From: Nigrospora sphaerica
Taxonomy: Eukaryota; Ascomycota; Sordariomycetes; Amphisphaeriales; Apiosporaceae
Direction: 5' to 3'
NCBI GenBank assembly: GCA_018287875.1
Contig: JAGVVL010000002.1
Location: 4,092,001 to 4,156,000, forward strand
DNA: 64,000 nt
The position numbers and the translations under genes are program-made. The notes under the pieces are model-generated. The model was not told where the DNA came from, ran no database searches, and saw only the letters and a program-made list of their open reading frames with translations. Each line of letters begins with the position of its first letter. Positions within the stretch are counted from its first letter, which is position 1. This document shows, in pieces, positions 1 to 11,219 of this stretch.

Positions 1-716
1 CACGCTGTCCACGCTGCCGGCCCTCTTCCTCATCGACAAGGTCGGCCGCCGCCCGCTCCTCATGTGCGGCGCCGCCGGCACCTGCGTGTCGCTCGTCATT
101 GTGGGCGCCATCATCGGCGGCTACGGCGACGGCTTGTCCTCGAACGCCTCGGCCGGCTGGGCCGGCATCGCCTTTGTCTACATCTACGACATCAACTTCT
201 CCTACTCGTTCGCCCCCATCGGCTGGGTCTTGCCCTCCGAGATCTTCAACCTCGGCAACCGGTCCAAGGCCATGGCCATCACGACCAGCGCGACCTGGAT
301 GTGCAATTTCATCATCGGTACGTCCCCCCCCCCCCCTTTTTCATTTCTTCTTTCTTTCCCCAACCCTCCCTCTCGCATTATCAACCAAACCCACCGGCGC
401 CTACGTACCCTGCTGATTCCGGGGGGTCCCAGGCCTCGTCACGCCCGACATGCTCGAGACGCTCGGGTGGGGCACGTACATCTTCTTCGCCGCCTTTTGC
501 CTGCTGGCCCTCGTCTTCACCTACTTCTTCGTGCCCGAGACGCGCGGCAAGAGCCTCGAGGACATGGACGTCGTGTTTGGCGACGCCGCCGCCCACGAGG
601 AGAAGGCGCGCCTGTACGACATCGCCGCCTCGGTCGGCCTCACCGACGCGCTGCCCGACGCCAAGGTCGCCGCCGCCCGCGCCGGCGCCGTCGAAGAGGT
701 CGAGCAGAGGGTATGA
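1..716 (+). CDS. MFS sugar transporter, C-terminal part (5' end outside window)
   Basis: Exons <1..317 and 433..716; the 115-bp intron (GTACGT...CAG) contains a run of C. The spliced protein reads through at residues I-I-G-L-V. It shows a sugar-porter loop motif D-K-V-G-R-R just after the window edge, several hydrophobic membrane segments, and the family's C-terminal signature P-E-T-R-G-K-S-L-E-D, followed by a cytoplasmic tail ending in E-Q-R-V. These are hallmarks of the major facilitator sugar/H+ symporter family (plasma-membrane uptake of hexoses, pentoses or related sugars). The substrate cannot be read from this fragment. It is convergent with another sugar transporter ending at 1586. 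The N-terminal half lies outside the window, so length and start are unknown. Confidence 0.9.
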
Positions 717-1585
717 TAAAAGGGGGGACTCGCGGGAGGGGTGGGCGAAAAAAAAAAAGCAAAAAAAAAAGCAAAGGCTCCCATGCGGGCGGCGTGGCCA
801 GCGGGCCTAGGCGAACGGGCCGAGGCGAAAGCGCCGGGGGAATCTGTACATCGTGCCACCTCTTAGTTTTGTATACGCCGACACGCGCGGTGGAGAAGGG
901 CCACGCTTCGTTGAACAAGAGCCGCGCTTCGTTGATTGGAGTTACGAGCAAGCAACATCTTCGTCTGGGTGTCCAATCGCCCCGGCGCCCCGTACCCGGT
1001 CGCGCCCTCGAGGCCGTAGAATAGGAGACAGTCGTCGTCTGGGCGACTTCATCCACCTCAACTACGCCGACGAAACGCAAAAGCCGCTGGAGAGCTACGG
1101 CGCCGAAGACGTGCGCGCTGCCGCTCCCGAGCACGACCCCGGCGGTGTTTTTTTATTTTTATTTTTTTATTTTTTATTTATTTATTTTTTATTTTTGGTA
1201 CCGCGTACCTGGTGGCTCAAGATCTCCAACGTGGCCCTGTGAGTGACGGGGAAGGCCAACGACGAATGTGTGCCAAGATACTGAGCTATCCCGTTCTGTA
1301 TGGAGGTAGCGGAAGTGATGAATGAAAGCCGTAGTCACGTACCCAAGCAAATACGTGGAACAAGAAGGCAAGTTCGTCTCAGCAAGATCCACTTTAGTCG
1401 CAAAAGATGGGCAGTTCTTGGGCTATCTGGTTTTGCTCTTGAAGTACTCCAAGAAAGCATTATCAACATCCAGGACACGACACGCCCCCTTCATCGCATT
1501 GACGAACAACTACTTGTCCATCGCGGCAGCTAAAGTAGCCACATCACAGCCACTCACTTCACCGTGACCACGTACGAGGGGTATT
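717..1585. other. Intergenic region between convergent transporters, with A and T homopolymer tracts
   Basis: No supported gene. It holds the 3' flanks of both sugar transporters. Two low-complexity stretches stand out: an A-rich run near 749-772 and a T-rich (T3-7 A)n stretch near 1147-1196. Short open frames here lack family similarity. Confidence 0.6.
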
Positions 1586-3389
1586 CTAAACCTGGCTCGT
1601 GGGAGGAGCAGCGTCCGTAGTCGTGGTGGGAACCGCGGCCTTCTCACTCTCCATGACATGCGGCTGCGCTCCACCCTTGCGCTCAATGGCTTCAATCTCG
1701 GCCTGGAGACGCGATTCACCTCGGTGCGTCTTCCAAGGGGCGGGGCCATCCTTGGAGAACAAAACCTCGATCTCTTCCAGCGTCTTTCCACAGGTCTCGG
1801 GATAGAGAAAGAAGATCCTGCGGCGTCTTGTCAGTACGCTTCGTTTGATACAGGAACGCAAAGGGTTGTAAGTCACTTACCAGACGGCAAAAGCCGTGCA
1901 AAGCACGCCAAAGACAATAAAGATTCTCCACTGGATGTTAAGGAAGGCCGGGGGCAGGAACATGCCGAGGGCAAAGTTGAAGATCCAGTTGGATAGAGCG
2001 GCCATCGACATACCCGTGGCGCGGGTGCCTAACGACCAGACCTCGGCGGCGTAAATCCAGCAGCCCGGAGCCAGAGTCAGGGCATAAGCAACAATGAGCA
2101 GGTACGAAAAGGTGATGACCGTGTTGGCAGGGTTGCCCGAGGACACCTTGAAGACGACGTTGGGGTTGCCATCAATACCTCCGGGCACGGGAATGTAGTT
2201 GGTCGCCATCACGCCACCCACCACGAAGTGGCAGAAACCCATGGAGAGCGCACCGGCGATGAGAAGCCAGCGCCGACCGACCTTGTCGATGAACAAGAAC
2301 ATGACACCAGTGAAGATAATGAAGACGGCGTACTGAATTCCCGACGTCACCGAGGCAACGTCACCCGAGAGACCAGCCATCTGGGCAATGAAGGTGAGGT
2401 AATAGACGATGGTGTTGGCGCCGGCCAGTTGCTGTCAAGAGGGTCAGTGGACGGCGGTCTCGCAAGTCAAGGTCGGGACACTGTGGTCAAGCTTACCTGC
2501 CAGGCCTGGACCGAGCAACCAGCCAGGGTCCGCTTCCACATGCCGTTGGCGTAAAACTTCTTCAGACCGGGGCCGGCCTCGCGCTCGGCGTTCATGACGG
2601 TCTGGATCTCTTCCCACTCAGCCAGGACGAGAGGGTCGTTGATGTTTCCGCCGGCCTGGATGTTGGCCAGAACCTCGATTGCCTCCTTGTCGCGACCGAC
2701 CTTGGCTAGCCAACGGGGGGAGCGGGGGAGAAACGGAAGACCGATCATCAAGAGCACGCAGGGGATGAACTGGGTGCCCCAGGCGGTGCGGAAAGAGGCC
2801 TCGCCCTTGATGGTGCCGCAGCCGTAGCCGATGAAGTACATGATCAAGATACCAAACTCAATGGCCAACTGCTGAATGATGACGATGGAGCCGCGCTTCT
2901 CTGCCTTGGCAATCTCGGCCAGATACACGGGCACCTGGGCCGAGGTGATGCCGACCGTAATGCCGTTGATGATTCGGCCCGCAATCAGAGTCCCGACGTT
3001 CTTACACGCGACCTGGACCGAGGTGCCGATCAACCAGAAGATGCAAGCGAAGAAGATGGAGTCGCGCCGTCCCCATTTGTCCGAGATGGGACCGGCAATA
3101 GCAGATCCGATGACCGAGCCGGCGGCCAGGGCAGAGCCGATGGCACCCTGAATGACACCTGTCGGTTCGTTGAAGTAGGGGATGTATTGGCCTTCTTCCT
3201 TTTGGATAACGATGGCCGACATGGAGGAAATGTCGAAACCAAAACTGGACCTCACCGTTAGCATCGCGGCTCTCTCTCTACGATAGGGCTAGAGGAAAAA
3301 GGGGGGGGGGGGCTCTTGACTTACAGCATGCCGCCCAACGTGGCGACACAGGCCACGAAGTGCACGTTGTAGATCTTGGGAAGCACCAT
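1586..3389 (-). CDS. MFS sugar (hexose/pentose) transporter, complete
   Basis: Four exons on the minus strand: 3325-3389, 2497-3244, 1881-2431 and 1586-1817. All joins are GT-AG and in frame, giving 531 aa. The start M-V-L-P-K-I-Y is followed by the first membrane segment. Sugar-porter signatures visible: G-F-D-I-S near the N-terminus, D-K-W-G-R-R, the central P-R-S-P-R-W-L, Q-Q-L-A-G-A-N in TM7 (substrate-binding segment), D-K-V-G-R-R, and C-terminal P-E-T-C-G-K-T-L. Twelve TM segments are expected. Family knowledge makes it a plasma-membrane proton-coupled sugar importer resembling fungal high-affinity glucose/xylose carriers; the exact substrate is inferred only broadly. The first intron contains a G13-like run. 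The roughly 2-kb region upstream is probably its promoter. Confidence 0.93.
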
Positions 3390-5485
3390 CTTGGCGGATC
3401 GAAGCTCTCCAAGCACACGCAAGACGGAGCAGCAGACAAGCAAGACTGCGCAAGCGAGGAAGAGGAGTGGGAACAAAAGCTGGACTGAGGCAGGAGGCGG
3501 GCAGCCCCCGCATTTTATTCCTCCTCTTCCCCAGCTCTTCTCGCCTCTGCCCGTCGGCTTTTCAGCCTCTCTGGCTATACTGGGCTGGCTTGGCCTCGCT
3601 TGTGCGGAGGAGGATGGGGCAACAACAGTTGGCGCACCGCACCACAGGCTGCCTGCATGCAGCCATCCCCGGCAGACCAGGGCCGGGGCCAGGTCACGCT
3701 GAACCGGGCCGCCCAGACGAGAGCGCCTGGCGAGGGCAGCATCTGAATGGCTGGGACCCCAACGGCGCCGGCCCTCCGCATCCCCGGCCCCCCTGTCGGC
3801 CTCCAATTCGGCCTTTGGGGTTTGCTTGATGGGCTTACCCAAGGCAGGCCGCTCAGCAGGGTTGTATGGGTTCCGCACCAATAGCGACGTTACAACGGTG
3901 CCCGGGGGGAGGCCTGGGGAAAGGAATGGGCCTGCGGGGTATGTGGGCCTCTGATAGGTGCGTTTATAGCCCTCGGAAATTCACCGTTTGCAGTTCCACG
4001 ACTGCTCGCTGGCCCGGCGGGCCAGGGTCGGTCACGTCTCTGCCCCGTCTGGGGCCCCCGGATTGTACCCCAGCTGGTCTGGATTGGGCTGACGGCGGGG
4101 AAACTGTTAAAGGGGAGGTCGGTCTGTTTGCTGACCGCTTGGTTGCTGGTTGGTGCTGCTGTGGATGGGACGGTGGTGCCAATTCTCGACACATTTGGTT
4201 TGTCCTATACATTGCATTGCTGCAGGCAAGTGCAGTGCTCCAGGCGAGGGGTTCTCTACGAGGGAGCACAAGTTAGTCAAGAGAAGGACATGTATCGGAA
4301 AGCAAAGGTCTGACTGGACCCGCATAGATGGTAGAAAGGGCTCCATTGTGTGTGCGTATGTGTTCTGCTCGTGGTGGGCGTGCAGCAAGCGAAACGACCT
4401 GCGCGTCTCACGCGGACAAGCACATCAGGGAAAGGAAGGGGAAACATGCATGTTTCGGAACGGGCACGTGTCGGCAGGGGCGTGCAACAAAGATCCATCT
4501 CCTCTCTACACAGTAATAGCCCCGATATAGGAAGGTTATCCGATCATGGGTGGAGTGCCGTAATAAGGTAGGCAATAACAAGGGCCCAAGATGTGAGCAG
4601 GAGCAACCTTGCGGGAGAGCGATGGTCTCCCCCACCTCTGTTAAGGCTAAATGCCCACGGCCCGTTTGTCATTGGTCAGTCGCTTACCGTGGCCGTAACC
4701 GTGGATCGCATGATTAGCGCCAACTACGTCGACTCTTGGTTTATCAAGTACGATGTACTTTCGTACCCGTTGGCCCTTCAATGTCCATCTCCCCATCTTG
4801 CCAGCAATCGGTGTGACCCCGGGCTTGCGTCCTGCATATCCCAGGAGGGCGGACTCGCTCTTGATGGGTGGAAAAGTCGCAACTTTCACCCCGAGGTTGC
4901 CTTCGCCAAAGCAGACCCCGTCTACCCAGCCGTCGGGTGGCTGGCAACTTAGGGCCTGTCCTTTCCCCGTATTGACAAAATGGACAAATAATCATCTTTG
5001 GGAGGATTACCCCCCCGTCCGGGTATCTTGCTCGGCCTGGCACCCACGCAGCCGAAACTTTAAGAACATGCGCCCACCACGACTGGGAGGCGCGCCGAGA
5101 CTTTCATCCGTGCCAGCCGAGCCATGCTTTCGGGTACATGTGGGTAGTTCTATTTAGCGGTGTTCCAAGACATAGGAGAGGTCTCGATCGTCGTTAGGTG
5201 AACTGGCCCGAGGTGGCGAAAGGCGGCGTTTGCTCAATGATAGTAGTATATAAGTCAAGCGGTGGGACTATGACTCTTGCCCTCCCTTCATTTCCGATAT
5301 GTACTTGATCCTTCGCCCTCTCTGTATCATGCCCTCGCCCCATGGCTTCGCTGCCTGGAGGTCCCTTTGCACAGTCGGTAGATCGACGCAAGCCTGTGTC
5401 ATTTGGTTTATTCGGTATTAGAACTGGGTCCAGCAACATTGCGCGCCCACAGCTGCTGTCACCTGTGTTTATGGTCCGTTTCCCC
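3390..5485. other. Intergenic region, 2.1 kb, upstream of the sugar transporter
   Basis: No gene supported on either strand. It probably contains the promoter of the transporter starting at 3389 and the 3' flank of the symporter ending at 5486. Several C- or G-rich blocks occur between about 3900 and 4080, including a perfect inverted repeat, CTGGCCC-GGC-GGGCCAG, at 4009-4025. GC-rich boxes fit carbon-catabolite control in principle, but no specific factor can be assigned. Confidence 0.5.
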
Positions 5486-7066
5486 TTATAACACGTAACG
5501 AAACCCCGGCCGATTGTCGCCCGTGAATTCTCGCTGCTCTTCCGTCATGGCCTCCCAAGCGGCGTCCGCCTTTCCCGCCCTGCGACGGCTGTTTTCCCGC
5601 CCGAGGGCAACGCGCATGAAGAGCGAGCCGCCGAAGAGGGCAACAACCTGGTAGCCCAGCACCACGCCGTGACCCGTAAAGTAGCGAGGCTTCTCCTGGA
5701 GAAGGTAGATATTGGAGGAAACCACGCCGTTAATGTTCCCCCAGCCCACAACCATGCCAATCACTACGGCACGCTTCAATGACCCTTCGGTGTTGTTCAC
5801 CACCCACGCTAGGGTGTTGGAGACGGTGGGGTATATGCCCGCGGCGGCCAAAAAGGTCCCGGCGTATTGCGTCTTGGGATCCGGCGTCGCTATCAGCATA
5901 GCGAACCCCACGATTCCCACACTGGCGGACACGATGTTGCAAATACCTCGTTGGCGCGTTCGGTCAGCCACATAACCCGCGAGAACGGTGCAAACGGCAC
6001 CGGCGGCGTACGGCGGGACGCTGAAAAGCTGGAGTTTCGTGCCCGAGTAGCCCATGCCACCCAGAATGGTGGGCAGGAACAAGGAAAAGGCGTAGAGGGG
6101 GCACAGGCAGCCCATGTAGATGAACATGTACCCGTACGTCTTCCAGTCCCCCAGGGCGGCGTATATGTGGCGCTTGTCGAAGCCGGAGACCGTCTTGCCC
6201 TGCCTGTCGAGGATGAGCCGTCGTTGTAGGCGGACGCGGTCGTCGGCCGACAGGAACCGCGCGTTTTCGGGCCAGTCGAAGATCATCCACCAACAGAAAG
6301 CGCCGACCAGGATAGTCCCGAGACCTTCCAAGATGAAAATCCAACTCCAGCCGGGGAGCCCCGAGACGCCATCCGCGAGCGCAATGGCCGCCGCCAGCAG
6401 ACCGCCAAACGATCCCGCCAGCGCCGCGGCCGAGAAGAAGAGAGCCGACCGGAGTCCAATCTCCGAGGACTTGTACCAGCACGACAGGTAAAAGTTGACG
6501 CCTTCTGGAGAATGAGCCAAGGAACACCAACACCCACTCCATGTCCGTTCGAGCTTACCTGGGTAGAGGCCGGCCTCCGTGATGCCGAGGAAACACCGCG
6601 CCGCAAGCAGGCCCGAGTAGTTCTGGCAAAGGCCCGTGAGGGTCATGACCGTGCCCCACAGGACGACGATGGACGTGAAGAAGATGCGCGGCGTGGTTCG
6701 CTTGAGCATGGCATTGGTGACAGGCTCGGCAAGCGCGTAGCCGATGAAGAATATGGTCAATGCCATGTTGTAGTCGGCTCCCGAGGCCGACATGCCGAGA
6801 CTGGCTTCCATGCCGGCCAGGCGCGCGTTGCCGATGTTGGTGCGATCGAGGAACGACATGAGGTAGATGAGCGAGAGCCACGGGAGCAGCCACAGATCCA
6901 CCTTCCGCACAAGCCGGCGGTCGATGGCGGCTTTCTCCTCAAGTGACTTCCCCGGGTCGGGATCGGGGAGGCGAGCGAGTTCTTCGGCGTGCTCATCTGG
7001 GGGTTCGGCTTTCTCGAGTCGGTTGCCTCCGTCAAAGGAAGGAGTGCTTTGGGGTCTTGAGGTCAT
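5486..7066 (-). CDS. MFS anion:cation symporter, Dal5/Tna1-type
   Basis: Two exons (6559-7066 and 5486-6501) flank a 57-bp intron, giving 507 aa. The N-terminus has a short acidic cytoplasmic stretch, then the family's K-V-D-L-W-L-L-P-W-L-S entry into TM1 and F-L-D-R-T-N-I-G-N-A-R. The spliced junction gives Y-P-G-V-N-F-Y-L-S-C-W-Y-K, typical of TM4 in this family. D-W-P-E-N-A-R-F-L precedes the central loop. Twelve TM segments are expected. Members import small organic anions such as allantoate, nicotinate, pantothenate or biotin precursors across the plasma membrane; the substrate here is not identifiable. I chose the ATG at 7066; an in-frame upstream ATG at 7153 would add 29 residues without family similarity. 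The intron ends in CAGAAG, a tandem acceptor. Confidence 0.88.
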   Translation of the reverse strand: MTSRPQSTPSFDGGNRLEKAEPPDEHAEELARLPDPDPGKSLEEKAAIDRRLVRKVDLWLLPWLSLIYLMSFLDRTNIGNARLAGMEASLGMSASGADYNMALTIFFIGYALAEPVTNAMLKRTTPRIFFTSIVVLWGTVMTLTGLCQNYSGLLAARCFLGITEAGLYPGKLERTWSGCWCSLAHSPEGVNFYLSCWYKSSEIGLRSALFFSAAALAGSFGGLLAAAIALADGVSGLPGWSWIFILEGLGTILVGAFCWWMIFDWPENARFLSADDRVRLQRRLILDRQGKTVSGFDKRHIYAALGDWKTYGYMFIYMGCLCPLYAFSLFLPTILGGMGYSGTKLQLFSVPPYAAGAVCTVLAGYVADRTRQRGICNIVSASVGIVGFAMLIATPDPKTQYAGTFLAAAGIYPTVSNTLAWVVNNTEGSLKRAVVIGMVVGWGNINGVVSSNIYLLQEKPRYFTGHGVVLGYQVVALFGGSLFMRVALGRENSRRRAGKADAAWEAMTEEQREFTGDNRPGFRYVL

Positions 7067-8158
7067 AACGGGCAAGAAGACGTGTGAGACCTTGATGTCG
7101 ATGCCTTGCGATGAATCGATGCAGCTTGATTGTAATGAAAATGCAAGAGGCACTGCTTGCTGCTTATAAGTTGGCTACCACAATATGCCTTCTGGGCGTA
7201 CAGAAACCTTTGTTATGCATTATCCTCCTACAGGCGCCATGGGGAGACATCAGGCGCGTAGCCCGGATGCAAGATGTGTGGATAGCTACTAACTGGCCCG
7301 GTTTTTCGCAGGTCTCGCTCAAGATGGTCAGGAGGCGGGCAAATACTGCGAGAAGCCACGTCAAGCTACTGGCCAACACCTCAAAGGCTCCGGCCGGGTC
7401 GCACGAGGAGATGGCCGGCACGCGCCTCGGAAACGGGGCCCTGGAGCACGTATCGCACGATGCCGAAGGCAGACCAGACCTCCGGCAGTGGCGAAGCGCC
7501 TGGCGGGTTTATCGGGAGGCAACGGGAAGTCCCTTGGACTTCCTGGTTACCTGCAGCTGTCAGGCCATTTTGTGGCTGCGACCATTCCGATGGTTCGCCA
7601 AGATATTGCGGAGGACATAGTTAAGTGCGCACAGTCACAGGCCCCATCATACGACTTTTTCTTTTTTGCCCACGCCGCCAAGGGGTCGACTTCCACTATT
7701 ATAAGCCTTGGCAATTCTCGCCGGGGACTCGCCCGCCAGAGGAATACGTCTGGATTCTAGGGTGCTTGGCGACCCAGCTACCTTTCTGGCATTATACACA
7801 GTATACACATGTCTGGGTGCACAGACATCCCCCAATGCGTATGAGAGGCGTAAAACCCACCTGGGGCCAGACCTTCGAACCCCTAGAATCTAGACGGACG
7901 GGTCAATTGCGAGTGCATGTAGGTATCATACAAACTCATTTAAAGAGCTTATCACTTCAGTGACCGGAGCATATTCCCAAAAAGAGGCAAAAGGCAACAC
8001 ATGCTATTTCAGAAGCCATCCCTCAGGAGACTCTCGATCATATGAATAAAGTAGCGCATCCGAAAACGCCGGGCTAACTATGCTAGATACCAAGCAGGCC
8101 GCTCCCGTCGGAAAACTCATGACCTGGGAGTCCGGTAAGAACTCCGTACTGAGGTGAC
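7067..8158. other. Intergenic region, 1.1 kb
   Basis: No gene supported. It is the upstream region of the symporter starting at 7066 and the 3' flank of the gene ending at 8159. A short TTCGAAC motif near 7873 resembles a tRNA T-loop but has no paired stem. Confidence 0.5.
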
Positions 8159-9474
8159 TCAATCCTTCTTCTCCTTCTTATCGCCCTCCTTGTCCCCCTC
8201 ATTCTTGTCGGCGCCCTCTTTGCTCTTCTCCTCTTGCTTCTTGTTCTTCTCCTCCTCCTTCTTCTCCTTGTCGCCCTCCTTGTCCCCCTTGTTCTTGTCG
8301 GCGCCTCCTTTGCTCTTCTCCTCCTGCTTCTTGTTCTTCCCCTCCTTCTTCTTGTTCTTCTCCTCCTCCTCCTTCTTCTTCTCCTCTTCTTGCTTCTTCT
8401 TTTCCTCCTCCTCCTTCCTCTTCTTCTTCTCCTCCGCCTCGAGCTTCTGCCACTTTTCGGTGTAGGGTTCCTCGTTGGCCGCGGCCTGCAGCTTCTCGCG
8501 CGTCGTCCACTCCGGCGCGAAGGAGCCGAAAGTCATACGGCCAATCAAGCTAATCATGATAGCAGTGCCGACAATGGCGGTAAGCACGAATCGGTAGGTG
8601 CCATACCAGGTGGGCGCCCAGCCGCGGATGGTGGCGGTACGGTCGGCGTACCACATGCCCACGAAAGCCGCCCACTGCGCCGTCAGACCCCATTGCCACG
8701 GCAGGAGCAGCGTGGGCCAAGCGACGACCGAAGCCGCAACGCCGAGACCATAGCGGAACCGCGCCCGCGCAGCGTCAGGCACCTTTTCAGCGAACTCGAG
8801 ACCCCAGTGGATGGCGCCCAAGAAACTGATGATGACGGCACCGTAGCCAAGCTGTATCGGCTCGACGACGCTGAGCCAGTGGCTTGCCATCTCCTGTGGG
8901 ATCAGGAGGTTGTTTAGCAGAGAGGAGTCAGTGGGCCACTCGGTGTTTCGCGCCCAAGCCAGGTAGAGCACGCTGGTCGACGTCGCGAGATACGGAGTTG
9001 TGCCGGCCAAGCCGAGAATGTAAGAAAGGCGGGGAACCCCCGCGAGACTGAAGGTTTGCTTGACAGTTTCCTGAAGACATATATCATTAGCACACGGCAT
9101 ATGCGATGTGGGGGAAATGAGGGGAAAGCCCAACTCACCACATCGTGACCCAGCCCATCCGACACGGGCTTCGCGTTATCCCGTGCAGGTGCCGGCTCAA
9201 CCACATGGCGCACGCTCGATTCCGAGGAGACGCTCTCCGGGTGGGACTCCAAAACTTTCTGGCCAGCGGCCTTCTCCTCCTCGGGCGTGAGACTCTGGCC
9301 CAGAGGCGGCTTCGTCGCGTACGACGTCTTGTGAACCAGTAGAGCGGTTTGGGGGATCGCTTTGCGGGTGGTCCGAAGTGCCGTGGCATGCGCCGAGCGC
9401 ATAGGCAATTGCTTGCCCGTGGATGCGAGGGCTCGCGCGGAGCTCGTCCATAGAGGTCGCGTAGCACGGAACAT
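8159..9474 (-). CDS. TMEM69/DUF3429-like mitochondrial inner membrane protein with Lys/Glu-rich tail
   Basis: Exons 9139-9474 and 8159-9070 (68-bp GTGAGT...CAG intron) give 415 aa. Residues 1-60 are rich in Arg, Ser, Ala and Thr with almost no acids, consistent with a mitochondrial targeting peptide. The middle (about 115-290) has several hydrophobic segments and the conserved V-P-R-L-S-Y-I-L-G-L-A-G-T-T-P-Y and E-P-I-Q-L-G-Y-G-A-V-I-I-S-F-L-G-A-I-H-W-G of the DUF3429/TMEM69 family. Human TMEM69 is a mitochondrial membrane protein of unclear biochemical role. The last about 110 residues are almost only K, E, D, N, Q and G, with a 30-residue unit present twice. The tail is probably disordered and may have expanded by repeat slippage. 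Function is not established. Confidence 0.85.
8173..8345 (-). repeat. 90-bp tandem repeat encoding a Lys/Glu/Asp-rich unit
   Basis: Within the 3' coding part of the TMEM69-like gene, a block starting TCGCCCTCCT at 8181 recurs at 8271 (90-bp period, 30 codons). Both copies encode K-N-K-K-Q-E-E-K-S-K followed by G-A-D-K-N and G-D-K-E-G-D-K, with only a few substitutions. The strand is strongly pyrimidine-biased on plus. Confidence 0.85.
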
Positions 9475-11219
9475 GGCGCGGATGTGGTTGCAGCAAGATA
9501 GGTAAAGAGGCAGGTAGGTGAAGCGGTATTAGCGTAAGTGGAAGAGACAGAATAATCTCTCTTTCTCTCTCCCTTCTCTTTGTACGAGCTGGGGGCAGCT
9601 TCCGAAAACTAGGCAGGCACGAGTTGTCGATAGGGCTAAACCAAAGCCTATCGAAAAGAACGGGGGGTGTATATCGCGAACGATGGCAATGCAATCAGGG
9701 GCCGGGGCCGCGGAATTGGAATCTTTTCAATTCGACCCCCCCGTACATAGGGTGTGAAGTCAATGGCTGCGACGCACTTACATCATCGATGGCTGCGCTT
9801 GCTCCAGCCGCGGCGCACTCTCGGCATCTTCACGCCGCAGGTTTCGCAGACAGGCGGCGCCCGCATCGCGACCGTCTCGTGAAACTGCAGCTACGTCAAT
9901 CGGTCGATCTCCAAGGTTCGGAACGTTGGCCGGCCCTCAAGACAAACAGGGCTGGCAGACTGGCTGCCAACAGCCCAAGCTGGTCGTCCCCCCGGCACTT
10001 CTAGAGGGAGCTTGGGCATTGTGACGTAACCTGTAATTGTTGGCTGATGAGGAACCCTGCTGAGTTGTGAAGGGAGAAGGGAATTCTAGAAGTACCTACT
10101 GTACTTGTGTCTGTGCACACATGGATCCCATGTCTGTACTTCCGTAGTCCCGCGAAAGCACGTAGTACTTTCCCCTCGGCGAGTGGCTGATGCTTCAATA
10201 CTTGTAGTTGCAGAACCCATGCATGGCCAGCGCCAACATCCAACTGGTACGTCCATAGGCACTCACAATATCCATCCCGACGGGTCGTATGGAAAATGGA
10301 TCGGCCTGCGGAAGCGCCTGCGAAAGCAGTTCGACGTTTGACCTATCGTTCATACCGACGTGTAGTCGTCCATGGTCGGAAGGCTCCAAGTTCAGGTCTT
10401 CCATTGGGCTCCCATACCTTAGCGGAGGGGCAGGCAGCGGCGGCACTAGCCACAGCCTGAGAAAGCAACCTGAGTGGCTGGCAGCGACGACAACTGGCGT
10501 CATACAATCCCCAAACTCAGGTTGGTGCGAGTAGAGTACGTCTTACTTCTTAGACGATGCCTTTGCCAGCAACAACTAAAGCAATTTGCTACTCAAGTAC
10601 GGGGTACTAAGCCGGGTTAGGACTGCCAGCACCAGGCCCGGGCACGCACGCATTGGAGGAAGAGGTCTAATACGTAACCTTAGGCAAGCTTGAAAGGTCA
10701 CCAGCCCGGCCCAACACGACGAGCCGCGGCGGGCGACTGCTCTTTCCCATATCCGGCTGCTAGTACGTAGATGCACGATTTCGATGGGGAATTTGTCCGT
10801 CTGGTCGTTCCACGCCAAGGCATAATCTCTTGTCCCTCCCTTCTTCTCTGCTTTCTTGCCCCTCAGCTAGGTTGATAGGCGCTTATTTATGTCGTTTTGT
10901 GCAAAGCGGTAAATCGGTTGTCGTACGCGTTCCCCAGCCCACATCAGGCGGGCCTTCACACCATTCCCAACCATTCACCGATTGTGCGGCCTCCGACACC
11001 ACCACGAGCGCCCGACGATACCCCTCCCAGACCAGCCGGAACCCGCAACGCCCGTCTTGCCCCTCCTTCCGCGACTGGGCTTTTACCCGGAGTCGTACGC
11101 CTGTCACTACCTCGATCGTCGACAAGAAGCCGCCGCTTTCTTTGCCCATGAAGCACCACGATACCCCGCCCTAACCCACGAATTCGTCCCGGCCCGGGTT
11201 ACGGCACCATACCGCCGAC
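9475..11219. other. Intergenic region, 1.7 kb, divergent promoters of the TMEM69-like gene and vps13
   Basis: No gene supported. The two flanking genes are divergent, so this interval should hold both promoters and 5' leaders. A GTACCTAC element lies at 10092-10099. The 200 bp before vps13 is C-rich, as is common in fungal leaders. Confidence 0.5.

Noticed and set aside
7067..7153. Upstream ATG for the Dal5-type transporter
   Set aside because: The extra 29 residues have no similarity to the family N-terminus; the downstream ATG is in a better place.
7865..7890. TTCGAAC resembling a tRNA T-loop
   Set aside because: No complementary T-stem, acceptor stem or A-box nearby.
8234..8917. Leucine-rich plus-strand open frame resembling a membrane protein
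   Set aside because: It is the complement of the Lys/Glu-coding tract of the TMEM69-like gene; poly-leucine arises from CTT/CTC triplets.
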